A stretch of DNA of 64,000 bases. Origin: Tridacna crocea (lineage: Eukaryota; Mollusca; Bivalvia; Cardiida; Cardiidae). Within the stretch, counting starts at the first letter, position 1. Each line of letters begins with the position of its first letter. The DNA is taken from positions 25,864,627 through 25,928,626 of the forward strand of contig OX031066.1 of the NCBI GenBank assembly GCA_943736015.1. Direction: 5' to 3'. A program made the position numbers and the translations under genes. Shown one piece after another: positions 12,357 to 24,731 of the stretch. A model generated the notes under the pieces. The model saw only the letters and a program-made list of their open reading frames with translations. It was not told where the DNA came from and did not search any database.

Positions 12357-12535
12357 TTTTTGGAGAAGGAAGCCTGTTGAAAACATTGTGTGAAACGGAG
12401 ACCAGCATTTTCTCCTCTACCCGCAATGTTTTCTACCCTGCTGGAAACAAATTTCAATTTTTGATTTACTTTTATATTGTCGTCTGCAAAAGCTTTCAAT
12501 TTGGACCAGTCTAAAAGTTTGTCGTCTGGTAAATA
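12357..12535 (+). mobile_element. family A MITE, 5' truncated
   Basis: AAGCCTGTTGAAAACATTG to GTCGTCTGGTAAATAGTTAG; part of the left arm near the apex is deleted. Confidence 0.7.
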
Positions 12536-12972
12536 GTTAGCTGGGTAAGGGTTAAATATCGTGTCATTAATGTTTTATTTTGATTCAAAAGATAAAAACT
12601 AACTCCAGGGGCAAATACAAATTCATCAAACGTCTATAAAAAATGAATGTCTACACCTGCGCGATGGTAAAATACTAAAATTTGTGATATATATACATAC
12701 ACGGTTGAAAAACCACCGAACGTTGTTGGCCTGCGCCTTTCAATGGTCCCATTTCAGCTTGTTCGTGATTTTACTTTCGGGTTTTTCGTTTCTCCTATTT
12801 ATTGTTATACCCCCGTCACACCAAATTCGTTCTCACTCTGTTCCGAAAATTTTTGCCAAACGGACGTAAACTGTGTTCAGACGGAATGGACATAATAGCA
12901 ACCTTTTATGATGTGTTTCGATCTTAATGAACAGGTTAGGACGGAAAGGGTGCTCCAAAACTTTGAGCCTGT

Positions 12973-13408
12973 GTAATGCAGAGAAATGACTCCCATTACA
13001 AAATGACCTACGGTCATTTCTTGTTTGAATGGTGTTTCACGCCGCTTTCAACAGTATTTCAGTTATATCACGGCGACAGTTCACATATTCATGTTTCCTG
13101 GGTTTCACAAGTACTAGGCTAGGCTCTGAAGTGTCTTGCCCAAGGACACTCCTGTGAAAAAAACCCTGTGGAACCAGCGAGGCTCGAACCTGGATCCTTC
13201 AGGTCACGAGTCCTACGCTTTACCACTGAGCCACACAGTACCCGTCATTTCTCTACGTCGAAAAATGACCCATGGGTCATTTCTCGACGTAGAATAATGA
13301 CCCGGGTCATTTTTCTACGTAGAAAAATGACCCATGGGTCATTCCTCTACGTCGAGAAATGACCCGGGGGTCATTTTGTAATGGGGGTCATTTTTCTGCA
13401 TTACACCC
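12973..13408. mobile_element. palindrome-rich element with GTGTAATGCAG ends
   Basis: Terminal inverted repeats of about 50 bp (GTGTAATGCAGA.AAATGAC ... GTCATTTTTCTGCATTACAC). The right half is a chain of palindromes built from ATGACCCATGGGTCAT, ATGACCCGGGTCAT and CTACGTAG/TACGTCGA. Split by a SINE. Confidence 0.6.
13022..13243 (-). mobile_element. tRNA-derived SINE
   Basis: On the minus strand a tRNA-like head has A-box TGGCTCAGTGGTAAAGCG and B-box GGTTCGAGCCT, followed by CCTTGGGCAAGACACTT and a tail TTGAAAGCGGCGTGAAAC. Flanked by GTCATTTCT at 13013-13021 and 13244-13252, a likely 9-bp target duplication. Confidence 0.75.
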
Positions 13409-13473
13409 GCTCAAACTTTTTTGCCGTCCTTCCCGTCCTGTAATCAGACGGAGCGATAACGTAGGTTGATGCA

Positions 13474-13819
13474 GTAGGCCCCTAATAGAGAACAGCTTTT
13501 TCCACAATAATATTATCCTACAAAATTTACTATGATTAAAAAGGAGTGTTATTGTAATGCTTTATAACCAAGCCACTTTTCCCTTTTTGTCTTTTCTAGA
13601 TAAATCTAAAACTACTATATTTTCATTACAAAGAGAGATAATAATTACCTCCCTTTTCTGGGAACTAACAAAAGTATCTAGAAAAAATTTCAAGATAGGC
13701 ATAGAGAAATCTCTGATCGATAAAAAATGCGCAAAAGTATTATGCCCGTATAAAATCTGTATTTATCAACTATTAAGAAAACTTTATGCAATGTCGCACT
13801 ACAGGCATTAGGGGTCTAC
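13474..13819. mobile_element. family H element
   Basis: About 350 bp with short inverted ends (GTAGGCCCCTAAT ... ATTAGGGGTCTAC). Shares AAGAGAGATAATAATTACCT and TCTGTATTTATCAACT with the copies at 26265 and 38010. No coding capacity. Confidence 0.6.
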
Positions 13820-14173
13820 TACCTTAAAACGATATGGACCTATATATATACTGTGAGCGGAACTGCAGTACTTTGATCCTGTTAGAGGAGCCGCGCATTC
13901 TGGCATCAATTTGCAATGCCTTTACATTTTACCGATCGAAATTACACGTCTTATCCCGACCGTAGCCCGTTTCACTTTTTTTTTGACTGGTGTAAGATTT
14001 TCTAAGAACAGGTGTGGTGATAAAGAGACTTCGGGCATTTTCAGACCAAAATTACACGTTCTAGCCCGACTGCAATCCGTTTTCTGATTATGTCAGGACG
14101 GGGTATGACGTGCTTAGATCTAGTTTGGTGTGACGGGGGGCTTTAATTCTTTTTAACCGTTCAGGTATCTTAT

Positions 14174-14250
14174 GTCGTCGGTTTACTTCAAAAACCTCGT
14201 AAGTACAGGTTGTTTAAAGCTGTAGTTACGAGGTTTTGGAAGTAATATTC
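14174..14250. mobile_element. family G palindromic MITE
   Basis: GTCGTCGGTTTACTTCAAAA, then ACCTCGTAAGTAC and its inverse GTAGTTACGAGGT; second copy at 31157. Confidence 0.6.
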
Positions 14251-14344
14251 TATTCAATTATTGGATTATTCACTTTTTCGTGCGGGAATATTATACAACT
14301 TTCTCTTTTCCTGAATATAAAGTTCCACGCCTCATTTTAGCTTT

Positions 14345-14545
14345 ACTCTTTACCAAACAACAAAATTTTAGACTTGTTTAAATTTAAAAGCATTTGCAGA
14401 AGAATAGATATACTAAAAAATTTGAATTCGTCTTCGGTAGAAAACATTGTGGGAAAAGGAGAAAATGCTGGTAACCAGCATTTTCTCCTTTTCTCACAAT
14501 GTTTTCAAATGCTTTCTGTCATAGGGTCGTTAGAGGTCTGGACTG
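14345..14545 (-). mobile_element. family A MITE
   Basis: CTCTTTACCAAACAACAAAA start and an intact palindrome at about 14441-14507. The 3' end is degraded. Confidence 0.8.
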
Positions 14546-14683
14546 TTTGATAGACTGGTGTACACATAGTATAAGACTTTAACTCTTCAACTGCTTAAAT
14601 AAATCCAATTAATAATTCTAGATATCATTTTATCATATCAAATTCCTTTTTTCTACGGGAAAAAAAAACTCAATACATCAGAC

Positions 14684-14742
14684 AGTATCGATCAATGATC
14701 AGACTGCACGTTCTGTGCAGACTGATCTTGATTTATAGTGTC
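14684..14742. mobile_element. family B palindrome, decayed
   Basis: GATCAGACTGCACGTTCTGT and CAGACTGATCTTGAT. Confidence 0.6.
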
Positions 14743-14859
14743 CACAATAGCAACTTGAATCTACTAAAGTAGTATATGGGTTAAGATCTGATTTTATCTT
14801 TGTTGCACCCACTTCCTCTCGCTATATCAAAACATCTAATTAATAAGTAGGTGGGTCAT

Positions 14860-15300
14860 TCTCTGTGAAAGGGGGGCTTAAAGGTGGCCCTTCAGATTTT
14901 GGGACGAACATTTTACAAAAATACATAAAAAATCATTCTTATACTCCCAAAAACTTTTAATTTTCATTCATAAAACCCCAGTAATCGAAAACCATCCGAC
15001 AGCAAGAGAAATCAGAGGTTTACTAGAGGTCGACGTAGACGGGAAACACGGTCTATTTTTGCACGAGCAACTCGCTCATTTACATACCAGAAATACGCAG
15101 ACGAAGCTTCAAACATAGCGTCCGAAGAAGACATTATTGAAAATAATTATGTTTTTTCTTATGCTATGGCATTTAAGCGTCATTAGTCACCTGCCAGTCA
15201 CTTAACATTCCCATAATGCTTTACTGATTTCTGGCGCGGAATCTAAATATATCTTAAGAGGCAACGTAGCCTTTTAAGGGAACACCATCATAAACAGTTT
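14860..15300. other. possible unknown element with CTTAAAGG ends
   Basis: GGCTTAAAGGTGGCCCTTC at the left and AACGTAGCCTTTTAAGGG at the right are loosely inverted. No second copy in the window. Confidence 0.25.
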
Positions 15301-15567
15301 AATTTGTAATTTTATGATTCTTAATTATTGATGATTTGTATTGCTTTTTCATATAAATTTCAGTGATATATATATTTTATTAATTAGGTGTGATGCTAAC
15401 AATCTGAATACTCCGACTTTAAAATGCATCTCCAAGGTTGCGTTATGCCAATCAAGCTACCAAAGATTCAGAGATCCATAAAATCCACTTTGTCAAGAAA
15501 CAGACTAAATCATGAGGTAAACTGATCCTCTAACATGCAAAAAAAATATGAAAATTAACCAAGAGCA

Positions 15568-15629
15568 AAAAGTTCCGACCCAGGTCAGCCTGCGCAGTCC
15601 GCGCAGGCTGACCTGGGTCGAAACTATTT
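15568..15629. mobile_element. family C palindrome
   Basis: CCGACCCAGGTCAGCCTGCG and its complement with GCAGTCCGC apex. Confidence 0.75.
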
Positions 15630-15848
15630 GCATATGCATTAAGCCCAAGCATAAGCATTAAGTGACAGGATATCTACATGTAATGGTAGATGAAAAAAGT
15701 TTCATAATTTGTAATTCATGAATTTACAAAGGGAAACAACAATACTGAACTCTGGATTAAAATGTCACGAATTATATTTAGCGCTATCTGACATGGGTTC
15801 TTTTTTTTTTAAAGTACAGTTATTCTGAAAGTTTTCATCTTAATTTAA

Positions 15849-16069
15849 CCCATTACCACTCAATCCCTACTTTTGACGCCCCTGAGAAAGAAGCCTTTTG
15901 AAAAGACTGTGGGAAAAGGAGAAAATGCTGGTAACCAGCATTTTCTCCTTTTCCCACAGTGTTTTCTACCCTTTCCAGAATAAATTCCTATTTTTCAGTC
16001 ACCTTTATTTTGTCGTCTGCAAATGCTTTCAATTTGGACCAGTCTAAAATTTTGTCGTGTGGTAATGGG
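15849..16069 (+). mobile_element. family A MITE, intact
   Basis: TTAA on both sides (15845-15848, 16070-16073). Arms read ACTGTGGG/CCCACAGT on both sides. Confidence 0.9.
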
Positions 16070-16103
16070 TTAAAGGCACAAAACTAAATACTGCGAGTCC
16101 TAA

Positions 16104-16324
16104 CCCTTTACCACATAATCCCTACTTTTGACGACCCTGAGAAAGAAGCCTTCAGAAAACATTGTGGGAAAAGGAGAAAATGCTGGTAACCAGCATTTTC
16201 TCCTTTTCCAACAATATTTTCTACCCTTCACAAAACAAATTTCAAATTTTCAGTCATTTTTATTTTGTCGTCTGTAAATGCTTTCAATTTGGACAAGTCT
16301 AAAATTTTGTCGTTTGGTAAAGAA
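16104..16324 (+). mobile_element. family A MITE
   Basis: CCCTTTACCACATAATCCC start (5' CTAA) and 3' TTAA at 16325-16328. Only 34 bp from the previous copy, same direction. Confidence 0.88.
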
Positions 16325-16640
16325 TTAAAAAAAAAAAAACACATTTGAATTTAACTCTAACCATGTAAAAGTTTGGAACATGTTGTGAAGATGACAACCT
16401 GTACAAAATTATAGCTCGGTTCAAGTAGAATCTAACTGTCGATGGCTGGAAAATATATATCAAAGTCAAAGTAGGTCAAAAGTTGCCAATTTGCTCTCTG
16501 TATTTTTTACATTTTATCTGGTTTAATTCCTTATCCTGTTAAGTAACTAAAACGACATTTTTAATTCGATAGTAAAAAAAACCAGAAAATGCTTTATCAA
16601 AGTTATGTTTTATTTTTCTGTAAATATTATCTTCTTATCA

Positions 16641-16704
16641 GACAGTGTAGACCAAAGATCAGACTGCACATTCTGTGCGGTCTGATCTTGATCTACACTG
16701 TCCG
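16641..16704. mobile_element. family B palindrome
   Basis: GACAGTGTAGACCAAAGATC ... GATCTACACTGTCCGC, followed by GGGCTTAGCAGCCTAAAAG. Confidence 0.7.
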
Positions 16705-16737
16705 CAAAATGGTGAATGAGTCGGGCTTAGCAGCCTA

Positions 16738-16942
16738 AAAGACAGACAGACAGAAAGGCAGGCTGACTGACAGACAGACACACACAGACGCACACACAAA
16801 CAGACACACAGACTCACAGACACACAAACGGACAGACAGACACACAGACGGACAGACACACACACATACAGACAGACACACACACATACAGACAGACACA
16901 CAGACAGACAAACAGACACACAGACAGACACACAGACAGAAA
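16738..16942. repeat. CAGA/CACA microsatellite
   Basis: About 200 bp of mixed CAGA and CACA units. Long reading frames of Cys/Val/Leu on the other strand are artefacts of it. Confidence 0.9.
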
Positions 16943-17265
16943 TTGGGTCTTTGATCACTATACACTGATTTGATCTTCATTTTCATTATTTCGTATAAGT
17001 TAAGTTTTGTAAATTCATACTAAAACTGCTTAGTACGAAAATATTGTACGGAAAATTCGCTGCATCATCTAACAACTGTAATCGTTTGATTAATCTATTG
17101 ACATTTGCGTTTTATAGTCCTGAATATCGAGTTGTTGTTTTTTTCTAAAAATAGATTGCATCATCTCATACAAATCTTTGATTCATTGTCATAGGCATTT
17201 TTCTTTACTGTGACGCAGTCTTATACGATCGTCATATACTCTATTCGCTCTTACATAACCTTTAA

Positions 17266-17494
17266 ACCATTACAACAAAATCCCTACTTTTGACGCCCCT
17301 GAGAAAGAAGCCTTTAGAAAACATTGTGGGAAAAGGAGAAAATGCTGGTAACCAGCATTTTCTCCGTTTCCCACAATGTTTTCTACCCTTCTACCCTTCA
17401 TAAAAGAGATTTCAAATTTCCAGTCACTTTTACTTTGTCGTCTGCAAATGCTTTCAATTTGGACAAGCCTAAAAGTTTGACGTTTGGTATTGAG
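17266..17494 (+). mobile_element. family A MITE
   Basis: TTAA on both sides (17262-17265, 17495-17498). A short CTACCCTT duplication lies after the palindrome. Confidence 0.85.
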
Positions 17495-17530
17495 TTAAAC
17501 AAATAAGGCTGTCTCAAAATGCTAGATAGC

Positions 17531-17594
17531 AGACAGTCTAGATCAAGATCAGCCTGCACAGAATGTGCAGTCCGATCTTAGATCTACACTGTCC
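17531..17594. mobile_element. family B palindrome
   Basis: GACAGTCTAGATCAAGATCA ... GATCTACACTGTCC. Further decayed half-copies follow at about 17710-17940. Confidence 0.65.
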
Positions 17595-18200
17595 TTTGCG
17601 TAGGATTTTTTTTAACAAAAAAGTAATTTGAAATCGTGAAATTTAGGGGTTTGGATAAAAAAACCTGTTGATTATTTAGAATTTTTGTACCAAATCAGCG
17701 TATCCTTCTAAACAATGAGCTCAAAGATCAGATCGCACATTATTGCCAGTCTGATCTTTGATTTACACTAACCGGGGATAACTTACAATTGAGCAGTCTG
17801 ATCTTGATCTATGCCTTCTCCTAAAACCTTTATTTTCGCCTAGGACGTTGACACGATTGATAACTCTATGTCCAGTCTGATCTAGGACATTCACAGACAA
17901 TAGTTAGCTTGCTATCGAGCAGCCTGATCTTGATCTATGCTGACCGCTAAAACTCTTATTTACGTATAATACGTAGACAAGTTTGATAACTCTATCCAGT
18001 ACTATTTTCATAACATTGTTATGATAATTTATGTACTGCTATTTTTCATAACGTTTTACAGAAGACAATCACGATGACGTTTAAAGTGAGAAGTGATCCC
18101 TTCCGTCATCTAAATTACACTTTCAGTTTTTTTACGTTATCTTAGGTACATTCTACCGGAAATAAACAGGCAGTTTGCTCATAAATTAAAACTATACACC

Positions 18201-18266
18201 AGACGAAGTAGATCCTAGATCAGACTGCACGTTCCGTGCAGTCTGATCTTGGATCTACTTCGTCTG
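18201..18266. mobile_element. family B palindrome with GACGAAGTAGATC arms
   Basis: Both outer arms read GACGAAG/CTTCGTC instead of GACAGTG/CACTGTC, changed on both sides. Confidence 0.7.
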
Positions 18267-18269
18267 CGA

Positions 18270-21100
18270 ATGCATTTCATATAGTACATGGCAGTAAAAA
18301 GGGTTATTCCCTTTTTTGCTATCCTACACCTTTTGAAATTGGATAATTAATATGCAGTCGTGACATTTATAGAGGAAAACTCTTTATTCTTTGGACAACT
18401 TACACACCTTCAAAGGAAACGCGTATGAATTTTGATGAGGGCTGGTTGCCCGCTAAATACTGTGGTTTTGAAGTTCTCGGAACAACGAGACAAAAGTCTT
18501 CTTGAACAGAAGATGTAAATATTATGATGTCCTGGGGTTAAGGATAGAGCATTCTAATGGGGATTTATGTAATATAACGGAAAAACGTACGGCTCCGGCT
18601 AAGATTCGCGTAATCCGTAATCGGTCGGCCAATGGATGCTGGTTCCCGATTCCTTGATTACCCATTACCCGAGTCTTATCCGAATCCATAAGGTAAAAGG
18701 CGATGTTACACGAATCCCGTTAGGGAGCTCTATCTTTAAGTACTTTCACTCCTATAGTTAATGCACTCAACTAAACTTTTAAACGGACACTTTTAATATG
18801 GAATTCCCAAATGATCTTTTCATGCATCCCTTGTTCAGAAAAGAGATGGTTTATTAAGTTTGATTTTTTGAAAGATAATTGACCAGTGTAAAAGTATACT
18901 CCAGTCACCAAGTCTTAATGACGTATATTTCAAATGTTCGCGCGCATCCTACTGCGCATGTATTTCTGTCGTGGTTGTTGAATCAAAAATACACCAATAC
19001 ATTTTTTGCACACAATGGTAACACTATTGGTGCACTGAAACAAGTAGCACTTTCTTCGGATGGTATTCCTGAATAGAAAAAACGGGCGTTTGAACTGTCT
19101 CTGTGAAATAATTGAGTTGCTGCTGACAATTTAGGCGTTACACACCAATAAAGGAAACAAAAGCAGGAAATTTAAAACTGAGGAAGTATAGCTGTTTCCA
19201 CTTTGAAAATTATTGTTAGAAAACAAAATGCCCCTTTTGAACGATATCTTCTGTTCCCACTGTGTCTGCTGAACTTTTATCTAATTTATTTCCTCTTAAA
19301 AATAATTTCCACACTGACCTTCAACCTTGTTTTCTAACGAAATAAGCTCGGATATAGCTGTCATTTTTATTTTTTCCTCTTGTTTAGAATCATAAATACG
19401 AAAAGTGTGACAATGTTAGGAAAATTGCGTCCGTTAAAAAGTATGGATTTATTTACGAATAACCCTTAATTCGGTCGAATTATCTCCGGCGTTTTTAACT
19501 CAATGATCTATTTATAACATGCATTTTTGTACTTTTACCATGCTCAAAACCAGGCTTTTAGATACATGAATATTCTTTTGTGCAAAAATATATGAGTTTT
19601 TCATTTCAATCATGTATAACGTTGTTTGTATATTTTCCCTGTATTTTTCTCTGTTTAACTGACTTCTAAAGAAATACCAAAGAAAAATCCATTATCGGCT
19701 GAATGTTGGAACTGTAATAATAGATGTATATATACCTTTTTGAAGGAAAAATTTCTTAGACACAAGCAGTGTATTCTCTCTATCCTGACCATATTGTCTC
19801 TGACAACAAACCCATATCCTCCCCGTCTCTGCTAGACATTTTTTTCTTTTCTTTTCAAAATTGATGTATTAAACTAATAAAGAATTGAAGAAACAAAGTT
19901 AAAGCCTGTTCACCAAAATGCAACCATTTTTGTACAAGCTGAAAAAAAAAGTTACCGCTCACAAACAACCTACTTTATCTAGAGTGTGCAAGTGCTGTCA
20001 CGATTAACTTTTTCAAGCCTTATCTCAAAGATAAGTACAGTGCCTTATCCGTTGTTTATTTCATGAAGTGAAGAAGACAAAACAAGTCAACGAACGAACG
20101 AAATACGTGCATGAGCAAAAAAAATTCAGATGAGAATACAGTTATAGAGAAAGAAAAAATGAAAATTACCACATAGTAACATTATGAAAATGATTACCAA
20201 TCGAAGAAGGAATTCTAGTATTGTCTACACATTACTTCATTTGGATCTGATGATGGTGAACTTAAGGACACTGTTTCAAATACATGTATTTCAAAAATTA
20301 TCTTTACAAAATTATCTATACAGGAAAACTACAAAAAACAGCAGTAGAAACAAAATACCAAATTTTTAACACCTGTACAATACAACTATATACATACTTT
20401 AAATTCATATTTTAGATTTCGACGTCTGGTATGAATCTTTAACCTGAAATTTGATTATGTTTTCTTTTTTTTTTACTGTTAACTACAAGATACAATAAAA
20501 AGAAAATCATAGTACAGTTTATGCATCATTTATTTAGTATATAAAAGATTCAAAAATATTTCTTGATTACTTCATTTATTCACTCATTTATTCCCATACG
20601 CTCAATTATTTTCACTATCATTATTATCATTATTGTCATTATTATTACAGTTACATTTGTGTTAACAAATTATTTAATTATTTCCATTTTAATACATGTA
20701 TCACTCAATAAATTAGACAGTTTTGAAAACGGCAAAATTTACAGAAGTATCAAGGACGAGGTGTATTCAACTGAGTGTACAACTCTTCAATAATAATAAT
20801 CGCATTCATTTTTACAAGAAATATGATCTGTTGGAAGGAACATAAATATCATATCAGGACATAAAAAAGAGAAAGAAAATTAATGATATGCGAGAAATAT
20901 TCAAATTTCGTTTTTCAAACCTTTATATCAATAAATGTGAACAGAAATACACATGCATAATCATACGATAAATAGATGTACACACGTGTTACACAATCAG
21001 TGGCAGAAAATTCAACTGAAAATGTTTTGGCAATTACAAATATCATCAAAATAAATTTTGCGAATACCTCTATGTCAAACAAGTTGATGCGTCATTGCAT
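18270..21100. other. unique-looking AT-rich DNA, no gene seen
   Basis: The longest stretch without a recognised repeat. A 65-codon frame at 18879-19076 with FLSWLLNQ..TNTFFAHNG was considered and not accepted. The rest could be intron or long UTR. Confidence 0.4.
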
Positions 21101-21128
21101 GTATGTCTTACAGATATTATGATGAAGG

Positions 21129-21129
21129 G

Positions 21130-21164
<35 letters not shown>

Positions 21165-21192
21165 TCTATTTATTAATTTATTTATTTATTTT
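21129..21192. repeat. TTTA microsatellite
   Basis: About 14 TTTA units with two interruptions. Confidence 0.9.
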
Positions 21193-21743
21193 CATTTCTT
21201 TTTTTTTCTTTTTCTCTTCAATTTTACCAAGGACAGTGAATGAACTGAAAAGTGGAATGACACTCTTGAAAAAAAGAACCAATAAAACTTGTACGTTTTA
21301 AAGGACATTTCTGTAAATTAAACTTTCGTTGTTCCCATGTTGTTTATCTATTTTGGGAAAGTTGAATGGTAGAACTAACATTTGAAAGAAATGTTTAATT
21401 GTTGACTGCGACAGACATTTTTACTTTATGCATTTTCGTTGGACACATATTTCTCTCATACAAAGACCGAGTCTGTTTGTCAAAACATTCCAACTTTCAC
21501 TCTACTTCTAGATCCAAGGACAATTCAGAATTCCAAATTTTAAATAAATATCAAGTTTAGACTACTTGGTGAATGCGGCCCTGCAGGGTTGTGTGATGTA
21601 TGGCGAGAGTCAATGTAAATATTTATAAATTAGTAATCGTCCCCATCCTTCACAGACCGACATTATCGTCTTGGTCGATCCATCACAGGCCGTGAGGAAT
21701 GTTGCGTTTAGTCTAGAAATATGGTGGATCCTTTACCGAAACA

Positions 21744-21895
21744 GGGTTCGTATTCACAAACCACTCTTAAAGAACGTTTTAAGTCTTATTCTCCAAAATT
21801 TGCTATATTTGTAAGTAACACAGCTTCTGATTGGCTAAACCATTCGGTTTAGCCAATCAGAAGATGTGTTACTTACAAATGTACGTATGGCTGTA
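21744..21895. mobile_element. family E element, partial
   Basis: GGTTCGTATTCACAAACCAC start and GCTTCTGATTGGCTAAACCA with complement GGTTTAGCCAATCAGAAG. Confidence 0.65.
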
Positions 21896-22051
21896 TGGAA
21901 GATAAACTACGAGATGGATGAAGAATATGAAAGCAAACATTAAAGATTCATACATGTACGTCAACAAGGTGAGTGGAGGACAGGCTAAAAAGAATGACCT
22001 GTATGGAAGAATGCGTTTAAAACGTTGAATGAAAAGGAGAACATGCTGCTG

Positions 22052-22250
22052 AACTCTTTAACACATCACAAAATTTAAGACTTGTCCAAACTGAAAACTT
22101 TTGCACACAATAAAATTAAATGTGGCTAAAATGATCATTTTTTTGTGAAAGAGTAGAAAAACATAGTGGGAAAAGGTGAAAATCTGGTTACCAGCATTTT
22201 GCTCATTTTCCCTCGGTGTATTCAAAGGCTTTCTTTGTTGAATACGCTCA
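22052..22250 (-). mobile_element. family A MITE, decayed
   Basis: CTCTTTAACACATCACAAAA start and a partly mismatched palindrome around ATCTGGTTACCAGCAT. Confidence 0.65.
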
Positions 22251-22887
22251 TTGGGTCTGCAATCAGCAGGGATAAAAAACAAACACTTCAGCTAATTAAA
22301 TTAAGATGTTGCCTAAAAATCTTTTAATAAGAACAAAATCGAGAAATGATTCCAGCTACGTTGAGAAAACCTCTGGAAGTGCAAAAACAAAAAAACAGGG
22401 TAAAATAACATGACCTTTTGATCCTTGTATCTTTAAAGAATTCATAGAGATGAAGTGACAAAGCAATTATTAGCTTAATTGTTATAGTCCAAGAAAATAA
22501 GAAGATCGCCAGTTTCACTATGTTTACACCAATAAAACTTTTCATACCTGCATTTTGAAACAATTTCTTGAAGAGATAAATTGACAGAATATCTTTGTAC
22601 CAGTTCGTTTTAGTTCAAGAAAATCACCAGCTTTGTGATGTTAACATATACAGAAGATCCTAGCCCGGTCCATTCATTTTTTTTTCTTCCTTTTATATAT
22701 CTGCACACTACTTTGTGAGAAATGGTTATAAAAACGAGTATCAGTTCATTGACATAGATATGTATAGATCGTACATAGAGGGAAAGCAATACGGCAGAAT
22801 TAAAGAACATTACCGCGCCGACCGAAGCTAAAAATTTCCAGAATAACGAAGGCTCAACCCCTGCATGGGCGACTCGATGCCTTTTAC

Positions 22888-22953
22888 GGACAGCATAGAT
22901 TCAAGATCAGACTGCACAGAACGTGCAGTCTGATCTTGGATCTACACTGTCCG
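22888..22953. mobile_element. family B palindrome
   Basis: GGACAGCATAGATTCAAGAT ... GATCTACACTGTCCGATAAG. Confidence 0.7.
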
Positions 22954-23536
22954 ATAAGGAGATAATTACTAAAAGAAAAAAATATAATGAATATAGCCAA
23001 ATTCAGTATGTTTTCTATTCGTTTGAAAGTTTCAATTAGATTATTTAGCAAGATAGTAGTCAAGAGATATTAATATATCACAAATATAAATTACAACACT
23101 CGCCAAGCAGAATCTGCGCAATAGCGTAATAAAATTATTAATTTTGATATTTATAGAAATGATCGTGCAAAAGCTTATATAAATGGCTTGTTAATCTTTA
23201 TAACACGAGGCGAGGATTATTCATCGAAATCGAAAAAAAAAAAGAAATTAAAATCTTAAAATTCCTTATCCCAACGCTATAAACATTCATATTTTTAACT
23301 CAAGACTTGGTGGCATTTTTTCATTCAAAACGAAATATATTGTGTTGCCGAATTATCACTTCAAGCGAAGATTCTTTAACATAACTGGAAAAAAATGCAC
23401 CACATGGTGAAAAACAGTCATGATAAACATACGTATACTAGTTATTTTCTAGTTCGGTGCCTGTCAATGCAAAAGATAAATTTAAATATTTTTAATCTTA
23501 CTGTTTAGGCTGCTTTAGACATTTCATAATCAAGGT

Positions 23537-23601
23537 GAGTGAAAGGAAAGAAGGAAAGCAAGAAAGAAAGAAAGAAAGAGAAAGAAAGAAAGAAAGAAAG
23601 A

Positions 23602-23643
<42 letters not shown>
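23537..23643. repeat. GAAA microsatellite
   Basis: About 100 bp of GAAA units with a few G changes. Confidence 0.9.
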
Positions 23644-23723
23644 GAAGACTATCATGGGTATATAAAAAGAGACACTATATCAAATTATTGTAATTTTGAA
23701 TATTTTTTAACACTTATGTAAAA

Positions 23724-23944
23724 TCCATTACCATTCAATCCCTACTTTTGACGACCCTGAGAAAGAAGCCTTTAGAAAACATTGTGGGAAAAGGAGAAAA
23801 TGTCGGTAACCAGCATTTTCTCCTTTTCCCACAATGTTTTCTACCCTTCACAAAACAAATTTCAAATTTTCAGTCACCTTTAATTTGTCGTATGCAAATG
23901 CTTTCGATTTGGACAATGCTAAAATTTTGTCGTTTGGTATTGAG
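23724..23944 (+). mobile_element. family A MITE
   Basis: TCCATTACCATTCAATCCC start and 3' TTAA at 23945-23948. A one-sided apex change (GTCGGTAACCAGC). Confidence 0.87.
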
Positions 23945-24369
23945 TTAAATGAACAGAACCAAACGTACAATATGCCGCGAGTAATCTTACTTTGGAATTC
24001 CGTAAGACTATACCGGTATTGGTCAAAGGTACAACTGTGTATAGTAAATCATGATTCATTTATCAACTTAAAATAACATTTTTTTTCTTTTTTCTTTTTG
24101 ATAAAAAAGTTTCTAGTGATACTTTACTGGGGGAACCATTCGGTTTACTTTAGAATTATAAGAAAAGCATCTGTGGTTGGTTTGTTAGTTCCAAATAAAT
24201 GAAGATGCAGTCAGAACAATTCTCAAGATACAAAAAAATTAGCCCCTCAGACAATGATAGAATGAAATGTATCTATATATATGAAGTGGTAACACAAGTT
24301 TTGAAACTAAGTCTGGTCTTTTAACATTTGGTCGCAGCCACTTCTATAAATGGTCTTATGAAAGTAATG

Positions 24370-24408
24370 CATACAGACACACAAACACAAACACACACAC
24401 ACACACAA
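24370..24408. repeat. CA microsatellite
   Basis: ACACACAAACAC followed by a pure CA run. Confidence 0.85.
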
Positions 24409-24731
24409 AAAACATTCGACAACTCACAGTGTCATCATGGTGTTTATGCTCCACTGCCTGTTTCTTTGTGACATCTGCTCAAATAAGAATATACCAAACA
24501 GGAATATACACGAGAATTCTGGATCGATGCCACTTAAACAGATGTGTCCAAACTTGTAAATAAGCCAAGTTCAAACCGAATAACGAAGGGAAAAAAACAG
24601 CCGTTATCTTTTACCCATATTTGTGCGTCATTGCCTAAAGACAGTCAACACAAATTAGATGGATGCAAAAAAATCGACAAGGCTGGAATAATATTCAGTA
24701 TTAAATCCAAAATACGAAAATGAAGACTCAC

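Larger units (their letters stand above)
12810..14139. mobile_element. outer nested transposon with CCCCCGTCACACCAAA ends
   Basis: A perfect 16-bp inverted pair, CCCCCGTCACACCAAA at 12810-12825 and its complement at 14124-14139, brackets 1.33 kb holding at least three other elements: a palindrome-rich element (12973-13408), a SINE inside that (13022-13243) and a family H copy (13474-13819). No transposase is seen. Confidence 0.65.

Noticed and set aside
13557-13811. 84-codon frame ending in LYAMSHYRH
   Set aside because: Lies wholly in a family H element; the other two copies do not keep the frame.
16659-16986. Two overlapping Cys/Val-rich reading frames
   Set aside because: Produced by the CAGA/CACA microsatellite and part of a family B palindrome; no domain.
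18879-19076. 65-codon frame with FLSWLLNQ..TNTFFAHNG, vaguely like the exonuclease region of Polinton protein-primed DNA polymerases
   Set aside because: Only one weak motif, no neighbouring frames of the family and no splice support. A profile search would be needed.
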